DNA from: Paraburkholderia xenovorans LB400 | GTDB taxonomy: Bacteria; Pseudomonadota; Gammaproteobacteria; Burkholderiales; Burkholderiaceae | NCBI RefSeq assembly: GCF_000013645.1 | Contig: NC_007953.1 | Span: forward strand, 1,054,001-1,118,000 | Direction of reading: 5' to 3' | DNA length: 64,000 bases | Shown here: positions 33,980 through 42,134 of the stretch, piece by piece | Layout of the letters: each line of letters starts with the position of its first letter | How positions within the stretch are numbered: the stretch's first letter is position 1 | Position numbers and translations under genes: made by a program | The notes under the pieces: model-generated | Seen by the model: only the letters and a program-made list of their open reading frames with translations | Told to the model about the DNA's origin: nothing | The model's database searches: none

Positions 33980-34936
33980 TCAGCGCGCCGTTATTCGAAT
34001 GAAATAGTCGGTGTGGTAAGTGACGATCACCGGCAACGTCTGCGCAATCTGCCGGATTGCCATTTGCGCGTCGTCAAGCGGGAAAAGACCGCTGATCTTC
34101 AGCGCCGCGACGTCGTCGGACATCGAGATGAAACCCCGCACGTACCGGTTCAGCGATTCGACGACTTCATGCAACGGTCGATCGACGATAGTGACGTAGC
34201 CTTTCATCCATGTGACTTCGGAGTCGGCGTGCCATCGCTCAACGACCGGCTGCGCGCCGGCGCGAAGGGTCGCGACCTGGCTTGCGACGACGTCGAGCGT
34301 GGCACCCGCCGCGCAACGCGCCCGCACCGCAGAATGCGTGACGGCGAGGCGGCTACCCTCGCTGGATAAACCGACACCGAATGCCGTACCGAGAGCCGAA
34401 AATGAACCGTCGCGCGTATAGACGACAAACGGCCGTGCGGAGTCGCGCGCGACACGCACGAACAGCCGCCCTTCTAGCAGGCGAATCGCACGTTCGCGTT
34501 CACCGAAATTGACGTCGACGGCCGAGCGCGCATCGAGTACGAGCATCGAATTGTCCGCGAGACTGAGCTGCCGCCGCGCCCCGACGTCCGTCGCGACATC
34601 GGCGTACAGCGAGTCAAACAGACCGAAGCGGCGCACCGCGGCGCCGACTACGCCGACCACCGCGACGGTGGCGAGCGCATCGCGCAGAAGTTTTCGGCGT
34701 GACACACGGGTCGCCGCCAACGCCCGATGCGCCGTCCCGCCATCGCGTTCGCGCGCCGATGAAAACAGATGCAATTGCTGTTCGATGCTTCCCCACGCAA
34801 GCTGATGTTCGACCGCCGCCGCTTTCCAGTCCAGAAATTCGCGGAATTCGGCTTCGCTCGCATTTCCCGCCGCGAGCCGTACCGCCCACCTTATGGCCGC
34901 ATCCAATGCCGGCGCGTTGCTGGCGCGGTCTGTCAT
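33980..34936 (-). CDS. FecR-family anti-sigma/sigma regulator
   Basis: 318 residues. The N-terminal FecR-specific domain (AIRWAVRLAAG--SEAEFREFLDWKA) is followed by a membrane segment near 95-112 and the periplasmic FecR domain (ARRQLSLADNSMLVLDARSAVDVNFGERERAIRLLEGRLFV). It transmits the receptor signal to the cognate ECF sigma factor, whose gene overlaps this one by 4 bp (ATGA). It is preceded by sigma and followed by receptor, the standard FecIRA order. Confidence 0.92.
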   Translation of the reverse strand: MTDRASNAPALDAAIRWAVRLAAGNASEAEFREFLDWKAAAVEHQLAWGSIEQQLHLFSSARERDGGTAHRALAATRVSRRKLLRDALATVAVVGVVGAAVRRFGLFDSLYADVATDVGARRQLSLADNSMLVLDARSAVDVNFGERERAIRLLEGRLFVRVARDSARPFVVYTRDGSFSALGTAFGVGLSSEGSRLAVTHSAVRARCAAGATLDVVASQVATLRAGAQPVVERWHADSEVTWMKGYVTIVDRPLHEVVESLNRYVRGFISMSDDVAALKISGLFPLDDAQMAIRQIAQTLPVIVTYHTDYFIRITAR

Positions 34937-35589
34937 GGGGAGACGTTCATCAGATGCTTGAGAGCCTTCGTCATATATTGACCGACCATGCTGACCGACA
35001 CGTCCAGCAGGCTCGCGATTTCAGCGTAGGTCATGCCGTCCAGCTGGCTGTACATAAACGCCTGCTGGACTTTCTCCGGCAATCCCGACAGACGCCGGTC
35101 GATTTCGATCAGCAACTGCACCATTTCGTGGGTTTCCTGCTCCGAACAGGCGACGGCTTCAGGCGCATACGCGAGTTCCCGCAGGTAGGCCTGTTCGAGA
35201 TCCCGGCGCCGCCAGAAGTCGAATACGAGTCGTTGCGAAATAGTCGTCAATAACGCGCGCGGCTCGCGGATGGCGCGAATGTCCGGAACTTCGGCTAGTT
35301 GTACGAACGCCTCGGAACTCAGGTCCTCGGCAACGAACGGACATCCGACCTTGCGCCATAGACGACTCTTGAGCCAGTCATAGCTTCTCCTGAACTCCTC
35401 ACCCAGCAGGTAAGCCCGTTCGCCAAGCGCCGGTTCGCGCTTGAACTGCCTCCGCAGACGATTTTCCATACCTTTGCCCAAGTCCCGCCATTCCAGACGA
35501 TCAAAACCAGAACCAGCCTCAGCAGCACTGGAGCCCGCTGTGGGCATGAGCAAATTAACATGTAAATAATCGTACGGTAAGTAAGCCAT
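34933..35589 (-). CDS. ECF sigma factor, FecI-type
   Basis: 218 residues from the ATG at 35589; no good ribosome site is visible, and ATGs at 35547 and 35469 are possible. The last gives 178 residues, the usual FecI length. Region 2: FVAEDLSSEAFVQLAEV and RALLTTISQRLVFDFWRR. Region 4: LPEKVQQAFMYSQLDGMTYAEIASLLDVSVSMVGQYMTKAL. It should direct RNA polymerase to GGAAAT-type promoters such as those at 33800 and 37960. It is encoded in the tonB-exbBD transcript, implying positive autoregulation. Confidence 0.9.
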   Translation of the reverse strand: MAYLPYDYLHVNLLMPTAGSSAAEAGSGFDRLEWRDLGKGMENRLRRQFKREPALGERAYLLGEEFRRSYDWLKSRLWRKVGCPFVAEDLSSEAFVQLAEVPDIRAIREPRALLTTISQRLVFDFWRRRDLEQAYLRELAYAPEAVACSEQETHEMVQLLIEIDRRLSGLPEKVQQAFMYSQLDGMTYAEIASLLDVSVSMVGQYMTKALKHLMNVSP

Positions 35590-35657
35590 TTTCACATTGA
35601 TAGTCCGCAACGCTATGGCGGCGCGTTCACATTCGTGCTCCGCGGCGCGCCGTACCG

Positions 35658-36128
35658 TCAGTTTCCCGCTGCAGTACCCGCTTTCTGCCGTGCGGGCTGC
35701 TCCGGTCCCGTCGACTGCCCAACCGGCGCAGTCACGAATTCGAGCTTCGACAGTCCCACGGATTGCGCAACGGACAACACGTGCATCACATATCGATACT
35801 CGACATGACGGTCGGCGTAGATCCTCACGACTGGCGTCGGCTCCGCGTCCGCAGCGCTGCGCGCCTTCTGCGCGAGTTGCGCGTCGTCGACCGGCGACCT
35901 GTTCCAGAACACCGCGCCGCCAGCCTCGACCGACAGATCGATTGCATCGTCATGCGAAAGATTCTGCTTGGCCGCCTCCTTCGGCAGATCCACCCTGAGC
36001 GCCCGGTTCATGATCGGCAACGTGACGATGAAAATGATCAGCAACACGAGCATGACGTCGATGAGCGGCGTCATATTGATGTCGCCGACAATGCCGTCGT
36101 TCTCTTCGTTTTCCATGAATATGGACAT
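35658..36128 (-). CDS. exbD: ExbD, TonB energy-transducing subunit
   Basis: 156 residues: short cytoplasmic N-terminus, one membrane helix (LIDVMLVLLIIFIVTLPI) beginning with the essential Asp used for proton flow, and a periplasmic domain. It works with ExbB to energise TonB. GGGAGACG precedes the start. It carries a Pro/Ala-rich C-terminal tail after the domain. Confidence 0.93.
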   Translation of the reverse strand: MSIFMENEENDGIVGDINMTPLIDVMLVLLIIFIVTLPIMNRALRVDLPKEAAKQNLSHDDAIDLSVEAGGAVFWNRSPVDDAQLAQKARSAADAEPTPVVRIYADRHVEYRYVMHVLSVAQSVGLSKLEFVTAPVGQSTGPEQPARQKAGTAAGN

Positions 36129-36158
36129 GGTGTGCTTTCGTCTCCCAAGCTTCCGCGA

Positions 36159-36911
36159 TCAGAGCGCAACGCCCGACTCCAGCGGCGCAGACACGCCACG
36201 CAACGCGACACTGGTCCGGCGCTCGCCGGTGCCTTGGGCCGACACCTTGCCGCCCACGACAAAATAGCCGTGCACCTCGTGCGTGAATCGAACGAGCTTG
36301 TGGACGACCGCCTTGTTGCCGCGCGACACCCCGTTGTACCCGAGCACCGCGGGAATGGCGACGAAGAGCCCAAATGCCGTCATGATCAACGACTCGCCGA
36401 CGGGCCCGGCGACATGGTCGAGCGAAGCCTGCGCTGACGCACCGATGGCCATCAACGCGTGATAGATCCCCCACACCGTGCCGAAGAGACCGACGAACGG
36501 CGCGGTACTGCCGACGGACGCAAGGATCGCCGTGCCGCGCTGCAGGCGCGCCACGTAGTCGTCAAGCGAGACCTTCAGACATCGCGATACCCACTCGTTG
36601 CGATTGAGGCTTCCGATCAGAAGCTGCTGCGCGTCGAATATCTGCTCGCTCGCTTCGCGTCCGGCAATGGCGAGATCCCGATACGGATTTTCGATCTGTT
36701 TTCCAAGCAGGGCGATACCTTCATCGTAAGTGGAGGCGGTCCAGAACCTGCGCTCTGCAACGGCGGATTGCTGACGCACACGCGTAAGAGTGGCACCCTT
36801 CGCGAAAACCACGGCCCACGAAAGCACGGACATCGTAGCCAGCACGATCAGGATGGCACGCGTCACGCCGTCGCCACTCAGCCAGACGTTGCTGATTCCA
36901 TAATGTTGCAT
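36159..36911 (-). CDS. exbB: ExbB, TonB energy-transducing subunit (MotA/TolQ/ExbB family)
   Basis: 250 residues with three membrane segments (about 15-38, 135-160, 180-205) and the conserved GLFGTVWGIYHALMAIG and LIMTAFGLFVAIPAVLGYN regions that form the proton channel with ExbD. GGAGTATCC precedes the ATG. It lies between tonB and exbD. Confidence 0.94.
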   Translation of the reverse strand: MQHYGISNVWLSGDGVTRAILIVLATMSVLSWAVVFAKGATLTRVRQQSAVAERRFWTASTYDEGIALLGKQIENPYRDLAIAGREASEQIFDAQQLLIGSLNRNEWVSRCLKVSLDDYVARLQRGTAILASVGSTAPFVGLFGTVWGIYHALMAIGASAQASLDHVAGPVGESLIMTAFGLFVAIPAVLGYNGVSRGNKAVVHKLVRFTHEVHGYFVVGGKVSAQGTGERRTSVALRGVSAPLESGVAL

Positions 36912-36947
36912 CGGGATACTCCGGAACGATATTGTCGAATCGAAAAG

Positions 36948-37820
36948 TCAGGGATCGAGGTCGAACGCGACGGGCTGTTCGGCGGTCACCGCCGTCGCGA
37001 CACCGTTTTCGCGGTATGGTTCGCAACTTCCCGCCGAAACAGCATGGACAGCCTCGGTATCGAGGTCGGGAAAACCACTGCTCTGCACCACCTGCACATC
37101 CGCAAGATGACCGTCTACGGCTATCCGGATACGCAGACGCACAACGCCGCTCTCGCCAAGGCGCCTCGCGCGCGCAGGATAGGTCGGACGTGGAATGCGG
37201 CAGCCCAACTGGTTCAGGGACGAGGCACCGATCACCTTCGGCAGGCTCATCAGTTTGCCGTCGTCCGGGTGCGCAGCCGCAGCCTGCGCGGTGGACAAAG
37301 CCGACGGCAAAGCAGCCGGCGACGACACCGGCGGCATAACCTGCTTCGTTACCGGTGCTGGCGACGTGGGGACCGTTTGCGGCGCGCGCGCCTGTTGCGC
37401 CGTCGTTGCCTTCGAGTCGCGATGCGTTGCAAGCACTTTCGTTGCCTTCGCGTGTCGCTGTGGTTCAGCGCGAGGTGGCACCGCCGCCACCGTTTGCGCA
37501 ACGGGAGCAGCCATTGGCACAGGAGGAGCCGCGACGAGCGACACGCTAATCGTGGTGGCCCCGGGCTGCTGCTCGCTGGCCAGGTGTATGTCTACTTGCC
37601 TTGCGGTCAGGAAATAAAGCGCGACGAGATGGAGCGCGACGGCCATCGCGAATGCCATCGCGACACGACGTTTTCCTCCGTGTCCCGCGCGACGCGGGGG
37701 AGCCGCCGCGGTGAACCGTGGCCTCGCAACGCCATCGGCGGAGGGAATCATGACGGAAGTACGCAACACCGCTTCGCTGTCTCGCGAAATTTCCGGGCGT
37801 TGCGCGTCGTTTGCGTTCAT
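36948..37820 (-). CDS. tonB: TonB
   Basis: 290 residues: cytoplasmic N-terminus of about 50 residues, one membrane helix (AFAMAVALHLVALYFL), a Pro/Ala/Lys-rich periplasmic linker and a C-terminal TonB domain (YPARARRLGESGVVRLRIRIAVDGHLADVQVVQSSG split by the usual YP start). It spans the periplasm to energise the receptor encoded downstream. The N-terminal extension before the helix is longer than usual. It is the first gene of the ECF-controlled unit. Confidence 0.93.
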   Translation of the reverse strand: MNANDAQRPEISRDSEAVLRTSVMIPSADGVARPRFTAAAPPRRAGHGGKRRVAMAFAMAVALHLVALYFLTARQVDIHLASEQQPGATTISVSLVAAPPVPMAAPVAQTVAAVPPRAEPQRHAKATKVLATHRDSKATTAQQARAPQTVPTSPAPVTKQVMPPVSSPAALPSALSTAQAAAAHPDDGKLMSLPKVIGASSLNQLGCRIPRPTYPARARRLGESGVVRLRIRIAVDGHLADVQVVQSSGFPDLDTEAVHAVSAGSCEPYRENGVATAVTAEQPVAFDLDP

Positions 37821-37959
37821 TTGAACCAGAAATGTCGAGGGAACCGAATCTGCCTGAATCGCTCACTGCCGCACCAAATGGTGCCAGGTTATCGAGTCAA
37901 CCGCCAGCCGATCCATGCCAGCCGGACTGTTCAGGTTGGCCGAATACGCTGCTTAACCA

Positions 37960-37989
37960 CCTTGTGCAATAACACTGCCCGATTTCCAG
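37960..37989 (-). promoter_or_regulatory. ECF-sigma-type promoter of the tonB-exbBD-sigma-fecR unit
   Basis: CTGGAAATC (37981-37989) and TTGCACAAGG (37960-37969) on the minus strand with 11 bp between them, matching the receptor promoter at 33800-33829 exactly in blocks and spacing. The -35 block sits inside the 13-bp palindrome TTCCAG-T-CTGGAA (37984-37996). The tonB ATG is about 140 bp downstream. Confidence 0.7.
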
Positions 37990-38272
37990 TCTGGAAGTAT
38001 TTTTTTGGGAGCGAAAGGCTGCATTGCGAAAGCGCCCTCCCGGATTCCGATGACGTTCAACCGCGAACACGGCGTGGTGCTGCTGGAGGGAGACCTTTGC
38101 GGAGCCGCAAAGGAAGATCACGGCATCAAGGAGCGCGTGCGCGTGAAGTGAGGTCGGTCGAAGAAGATAGACGCCACCAGTCCGTGGAATTCAGGAACGG
38201 TGGCATACATGAATCGAATCCCCAAGGCTGGGCACGGTCAGGTGCCCTCTCCGTAATTGTGTCGTCAACCAA
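37990..38272. other. Intergenic region between tonB promoter and FAH-family gene
   Basis: No gene assigned. A 33-codon open frame (about 38050-38151, plus) has no recognisable domain. Two leftward units meet here: the FAH-family gene ends at 38273 and the tonB unit starts to the left. Confidence 0.35.
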
Positions 38273-39154
38273 TTAACGCGACAGCGCCCCCGTTGCGCTG
38301 TCGAGCCGAACAATATTCTCGATCGCGCCGATCCTTTCAATTTCCACCCGAACCCGGTCGCCCGTTCGCAGCCACCGTGGCGGCTTGTGGCCCGCGCCGA
38401 CCCCACCCGGCGTTCCCGTTAAAATGACATCGCCGGGTTCGAGCGTCATAACGGTAGACAGATGTTCAATCTGTTCAAAGCAGTTAAAGATCAGGTGCCG
38501 CGTGTTCGAATCCTGCCGCATCTCCGAATTTACAAAGCAGCGGATCCGCAGGTTGTGCGGATCGCCTACTTCGTCAGAAGTAACAATCCACGGGCCAAAT
38601 GGAGCGTGTGTGTCGAACGATTTTCCCAGCATGAACTGTGACGTCCGTAGTTGCCAGTCCCGCACGCTCACGTCGTTGGCGGCACAGTAGCCAAAGATGA
38701 CTTCGTGAGCGTCGTAGCGCGAGACGTTACGGCAGGTCTTGCCCACAATGAAGGCCAGCTCTGCTTCGTAATCAAGTTGCTCGGACACGGGCGGCAAATC
38801 GATCGGCGCAAATGGTCCGTTAGCCGACGTCGATGCCTTCGCGAACCACAACTGGTCAGCCGGCTTCTCCATACCAGACTCATCGAGGTGATCCGCGTAA
38901 TTCAGCCCTATGCCGAGAATCTTTCCCGGCCGCGGGATGGGAGCAAGCAGTGAGACGTGGTCGAATGCAAAATCAGCTTCCGTCGTTTCCGGGAGGCGTT
39001 GCAATCGGTTCTGGAATGCTGGCCAGGCTCCAATGAGGCCGATCATATCTCGAGGCGCATCGGGAATATGAGCCGATACCTGGATGATGCCATTGGCCGA
39101 GGCGATTCCTAACAGGCTGGCCGCACCCGGAATACCAAACGTTACGAGTTTCAC
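38273..39154 (-). CDS. Fumarylacetoacetate hydrolase-family protein
   Basis: 293 residues from a GTG at 39154 with AAGGAGAG upstream. FAH-fold motifs: ILGIGLNYADHLDE, YEAELAFIVGK (metal Glu pair), FGYCAANDVSVRDWQ, SFDTHAPFGPWIVT and LTGTPGGVGAG. Members hydrolyse or decarboxylate beta-diketo/oxo acids with a divalent metal. It is the last gene of the hyu cluster, downstream of the DUF849 gene, so it probably cleaves a late beta-keto or acylpyruvate intermediate. It is unlikely to serve the distant hmgA operon, which has separate control. Confidence 0.87.
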   Translation of the reverse strand: MKLVTFGIPGAASLLGIASANGIIQVSAHIPDAPRDMIGLIGAWPAFQNRLQRLPETTEADFAFDHVSLLAPIPRPGKILGIGLNYADHLDESGMEKPADQLWFAKASTSANGPFAPIDLPPVSEQLDYEAELAFIVGKTCRNVSRYDAHEVIFGYCAANDVSVRDWQLRTSQFMLGKSFDTHAPFGPWIVTSDEVGDPHNLRIRCFVNSEMRQDSNTRHLIFNCFEQIEHLSTVMTLEPGDVILTGTPGGVGAGHKPPRWLRTGDRVRVEIERIGAIENIVRLDSATGALSR

Positions 39155-39451
39155 AGCAACTCTCCTTATCACCGGCTCAGAGTGCAACAGCGCCAAAGCT
39201 TCGCACGTCAATTTTGCCCGGCGTCTTGGGCAACAAGACTCAACTTTTCGCGGTACGGATGCGACGAAGCGTCCGAAGTAGCGCCCGAAACGTTCGCGTT
39301 CCGCTGCTGTCTTGCGCAGTGAACATCGGTACGCCGTCTGACACTGTGTCTTCGCGCCTTTCTCACCATCTTTCTTGCGGCCGCGAACTTTGCAACGGCG
39401 AATGCGATCCGCGATCGCCATCGCAACCAGAAATCAGGCGTTACCGGGGCC
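39155..39451. other. Intergenic region
   Basis: About 300 bp between two leftward genes. I see no gene, clear promoter or terminator. Confidence 0.35.
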
Positions 39452-40384
39452 TCAGAACCCGACGTTATCTCCCCCTTTGGTTGCCAGCATTGCTCGCGCC
39501 TCGTCGGCCGTGGCGACCGTGAGACCAAGCTCCTCGACAATGCGTCGAATCTTTGCCACTTGTTCGGCGTTCGATCTGGCAAGTTGGTGTCTGGCAATAA
39601 ACAGGCTATCTTCAAGTCCCACGCGTACCGATCCCCCTAAAATTGCACTCAGGGAAACAAACGGCATCTGGTGACGCCCTGCCGCCAAAACCGAAAGCAG
39701 GTAATCCGCCCCAAACAGACGGTCGGCGATCGCGCGCATGTGAAGAAGATTTTCAGGGTCTGCGCCGATACCGCCAAGAATGCCGAATATGCATTGAACA
39801 AAAAACGGTGGCTTGACAAGCCCTCGATCGACGAAGTGGGCGAGGTTATACAGGTGTCCTACGTCGTAACATTCGAACTCGAACCGGGTACCACTCTCTC
39901 CCAGCACGCGCATACCATGCTCGATCTGCGAAAATGTATTCGACAGAATGAAGTCATTGGTGCCTTCCAGATATGGTTTCTCCCACTCGTGCTGAAACTG
40001 CCTGATTTTCCCGGCGGCACCCGAAATATTGAAGTTCAACGACCCCATGTTCATCGACGCAACCTCGGGCCTAGCCGCGATCGCCGGCGCAAGACGTTCT
40101 TCGAGCGTCATCCCCAATCCACCGCCGGTAGTGATGTTGAGGATCGCACCGCACTGCTCCCTGATACGCGGCAGGAACTCCATGAAGCGTTCAGGCGTCT
40201 GCTCGGGGCGCCCCGTTCGCGGGTTCCGCGCGTGAAGATGTAACATCGCGGCGCCGGCTTGCGCCGCGGCAACCGAATCCGCCGCGATCTGTTCCGGCGT
40301 GACAGGCAAATACGGCGACATGGACGGCGTATGAATGCTACCCGTAACGGCACAAGTGATGATTACTCTTTCCACCCGTTTCAT
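39452..40384 (-). CDS. Beta-keto acid cleavage enzyme (BKACE, DUF849)
   Basis: 310 residues starting at the ATG with AAGGAG upstream. BKACE landmarks: ITCAVTGSIHTPSMSPYLP near the N-terminus, AAMLHLHARNP (zinc-binding His-x-His), NITTGGG, and a late GGSVRVGLEDS. These Zn enzymes condense a beta-keto acid with acetyl-CoA and split it to acetoacetate plus a new acyl-CoA. Substrates vary widely across the family. In this cluster it probably processes the carbon skeleton released by HyuAB (inference). Confidence 0.9.
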   Translation of the reverse strand: MKRVERVIITCAVTGSIHTPSMSPYLPVTPEQIAADSVAAAQAGAAMLHLHARNPRTGRPEQTPERFMEFLPRIREQCGAILNITTGGGLGMTLEERLAPAIAARPEVASMNMGSLNFNISGAAGKIRQFQHEWEKPYLEGTNDFILSNTFSQIEHGMRVLGESGTRFEFECYDVGHLYNLAHFVDRGLVKPPFFVQCIFGILGGIGADPENLLHMRAIADRLFGADYLLSVLAAGRHQMPFVSLSAILGGSVRVGLEDSLFIARHQLARSNAEQVAKIRRIVEELGLTVATADEARAMLATKGGDNVGF

Positions 40385-40514
40385 TTGAACTCCTTGCATA
40401 TCGGATACTTTACTTAGCCCACTTGACGGGCAACCCACCATGCTGCCGAGGGAAGCGTCGTTGGCCCCATTTCACGCCGATCCTGAAAAAAAGCGCTCTG
40501 CAGAGTCTTAGCCA

Positions 40515-41741
40515 TCAGAATTTGATGCGCAGACCTACGCGCATAACTCCCTGAGTGCTGACGTTTGATGTCCCCGCCAGAGTGATGGAGGCCACAGCAG
40601 GCTGCCCCGTCGAATCGACGCCGGACGCCTTCTCGAAGGCGCCCATGATGTAGACGTCGGTTCGTTTCGAAAGAAAATAATCGGCACCGACATTGAAAAG
40701 GGCATATCTGGCGCCTGGCTTGCCGTTGACGCGTCCACCATACAGAAATACGGAAGAAGCATTGAGTTCGAAACCTGGTGACACAAAATAACGTGTAAAG
40801 ATGGAATAACTATTGAACGTAGCCGTTCCTGTATAGCCAAGCGGATTCGTCAATGCCAACGTGCCTGACGCCGGACTATTCAGATTCTGAAAGCTGATGT
40901 TTGAGTAGTTCGCCCCGACGACCAGAGAGCCAAAAACATACTGCCCTGCCAGCACCGCAACCTGATACGTTCGTGCTGACGCAAAGGCCCCGTAGATAGG
41001 ATTGGTCTGCACGCCAGTGACGGCGCTGATGTTATTGGCCGTCGCGGAGCCACTCGCCTCGTTGCCAAACCACGACTGATTCGGATTATTCACGTGCAGA
41101 TAGCCTGCTGCGACTGTAGCGGCTCCGCTGGAGTAAGACATGCCCATCGAATAGATGCTGTCTTTGCCAAAGCTACCCGCCACGCCGCCAAAGCTGTAAA
41201 GACCTGTCACGTAGAGGCCGCGGAAACTGCGGCTCGTAAACTTGATTGAATTGTTGACGCGGTTTGTACCGGCGAGATTGTCAATGTCGCCAGGTCGGTC
41301 GGCAAATCCACCACCCGCTATCCCGGCCTGCATAACATCAACGACGTCGATGTTGGTGTCGTATTGCCTGCCCAACGTGACAGTACCCCAAGGACTGGCG
41401 ACACCGAAGAAGCCCTGTCTTCCCCACAGGTCGCCCCCTTGCTGGAAGCGCCCCGTTCCAGTGTCAAAGCCATTCTCGAGGGTAAAGATTGTACGATATC
41501 CCCCGCCAAGATCTTCGCTGCCCTTTAACCCCCAGCGGGTAAATTGCATCGTACCGCTAGTCATCACAAACTCATGCGCTCCCGCATGTCCGAATGGAGC
41601 GTTAGGCGACGCCGTCTGAGCATTGCTGACATAATTAATACCCTCATCGAGCACGCCATAAATAGTAACGCTGCCCTGCGCATTTGCAGGAACGGAAAAT
41701 ACGAGTACAGCTATCGCTGATACAATGGCAGTTAATTTCAC
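40515..41741 (-). CDS. General Gram-negative porin (Burkholderia type)
   Basis: 408 residues from a GTG at 41741 with GGAG upstream. Signal peptide ends PANAQ, the mature start is GSVTIYGVLDEGI, and the C-terminal strand ends VGLRIKF. Same family as the porin at 12677-13909 but clearly diverged. It provides outer-membrane entry for the hyu cluster substrate. It has slightly lower GC than the first porin gene by eye. Confidence 0.92.
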   Translation of the reverse strand: MKLTAIVSAIAVLVFSVPANAQGSVTIYGVLDEGINYVSNAQTASPNAPFGHAGAHEFVMTSGTMQFTRWGLKGSEDLGGGYRTIFTLENGFDTGTGRFQQGGDLWGRQGFFGVASPWGTVTLGRQYDTNIDVVDVMQAGIAGGGFADRPGDIDNLAGTNRVNNSIKFTSRSFRGLYVTGLYSFGGVAGSFGKDSIYSMGMSYSSGAATVAAGYLHVNNPNQSWFGNEASGSATANNISAVTGVQTNPIYGAFASARTYQVAVLAGQYVFGSLVVGANYSNISFQNLNSPASGTLALTNPLGYTGTATFNSYSIFTRYFVSPGFELNASSVFLYGGRVNGKPGARYALFNVGADYFLSKRTDVYIMGAFEKASGVDSTGQPAVASITLAGTSNVSTQGVMRVGLRIKF

Positions 41742-42039
41742 CGTTTTGTCTCCAGTCACGAACTACTCAGAGGGGTTTGAAATCAAAGCTCCTACCGAGG
41801 GTTCATTTTTTATAAATTTTCGCGAGAACTACTTTAAATTTTTATAGATATCTCCCTGGTAGATCTGGAGTTTGTGAGCACAGGGTTCGCGTCTTCATGC
41901 GGCGACGGGCGGCTACCGACAGTTCAGATGCGTCCGTGCTGACCCGCTCTAACGGATTGGCTCCCATGCTTCGCGTTTTGCGTTCAAAAGCCAGCAATGT
42001 GCTCACGTTCCTCGCCATTGCGTCAAGCTGACCATCTAT

Positions 42040-42121
42040 GCACTGGAAGAACCAGTCGATTCCAGAACATCGAGGAGGAAAGACGCAACGATGCGCGCCG
42101 CAAATAAGGTTCTTCCAGTGC
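42040..42121. repeat. Perfect 14-bp inverted repeat in the MFS-porin gap
   Basis: GCACTGGAAGAACC (42040-42053) and its exact reverse complement (42108-42121) enclose 54 bp, 14 bp past the stop of the MFS gene. A GAGGAGG sequence and an ATG lie inside. It could be a terminator/processing stem or the ends of a tiny decayed mobile element. The rest of 41742-42134 holds no recognisable gene. Confidence 0.55.
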
Positions 42122-42134
42122 GCGGTTCTGCTCG

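Noticed and set aside
36459..38276. 605-codon open frame on the plus strand
   Set aside because: It runs antisense through exbB and tonB, which have clear domains; its composition (Arg/His-rich) is that of a high-GC shadow frame.
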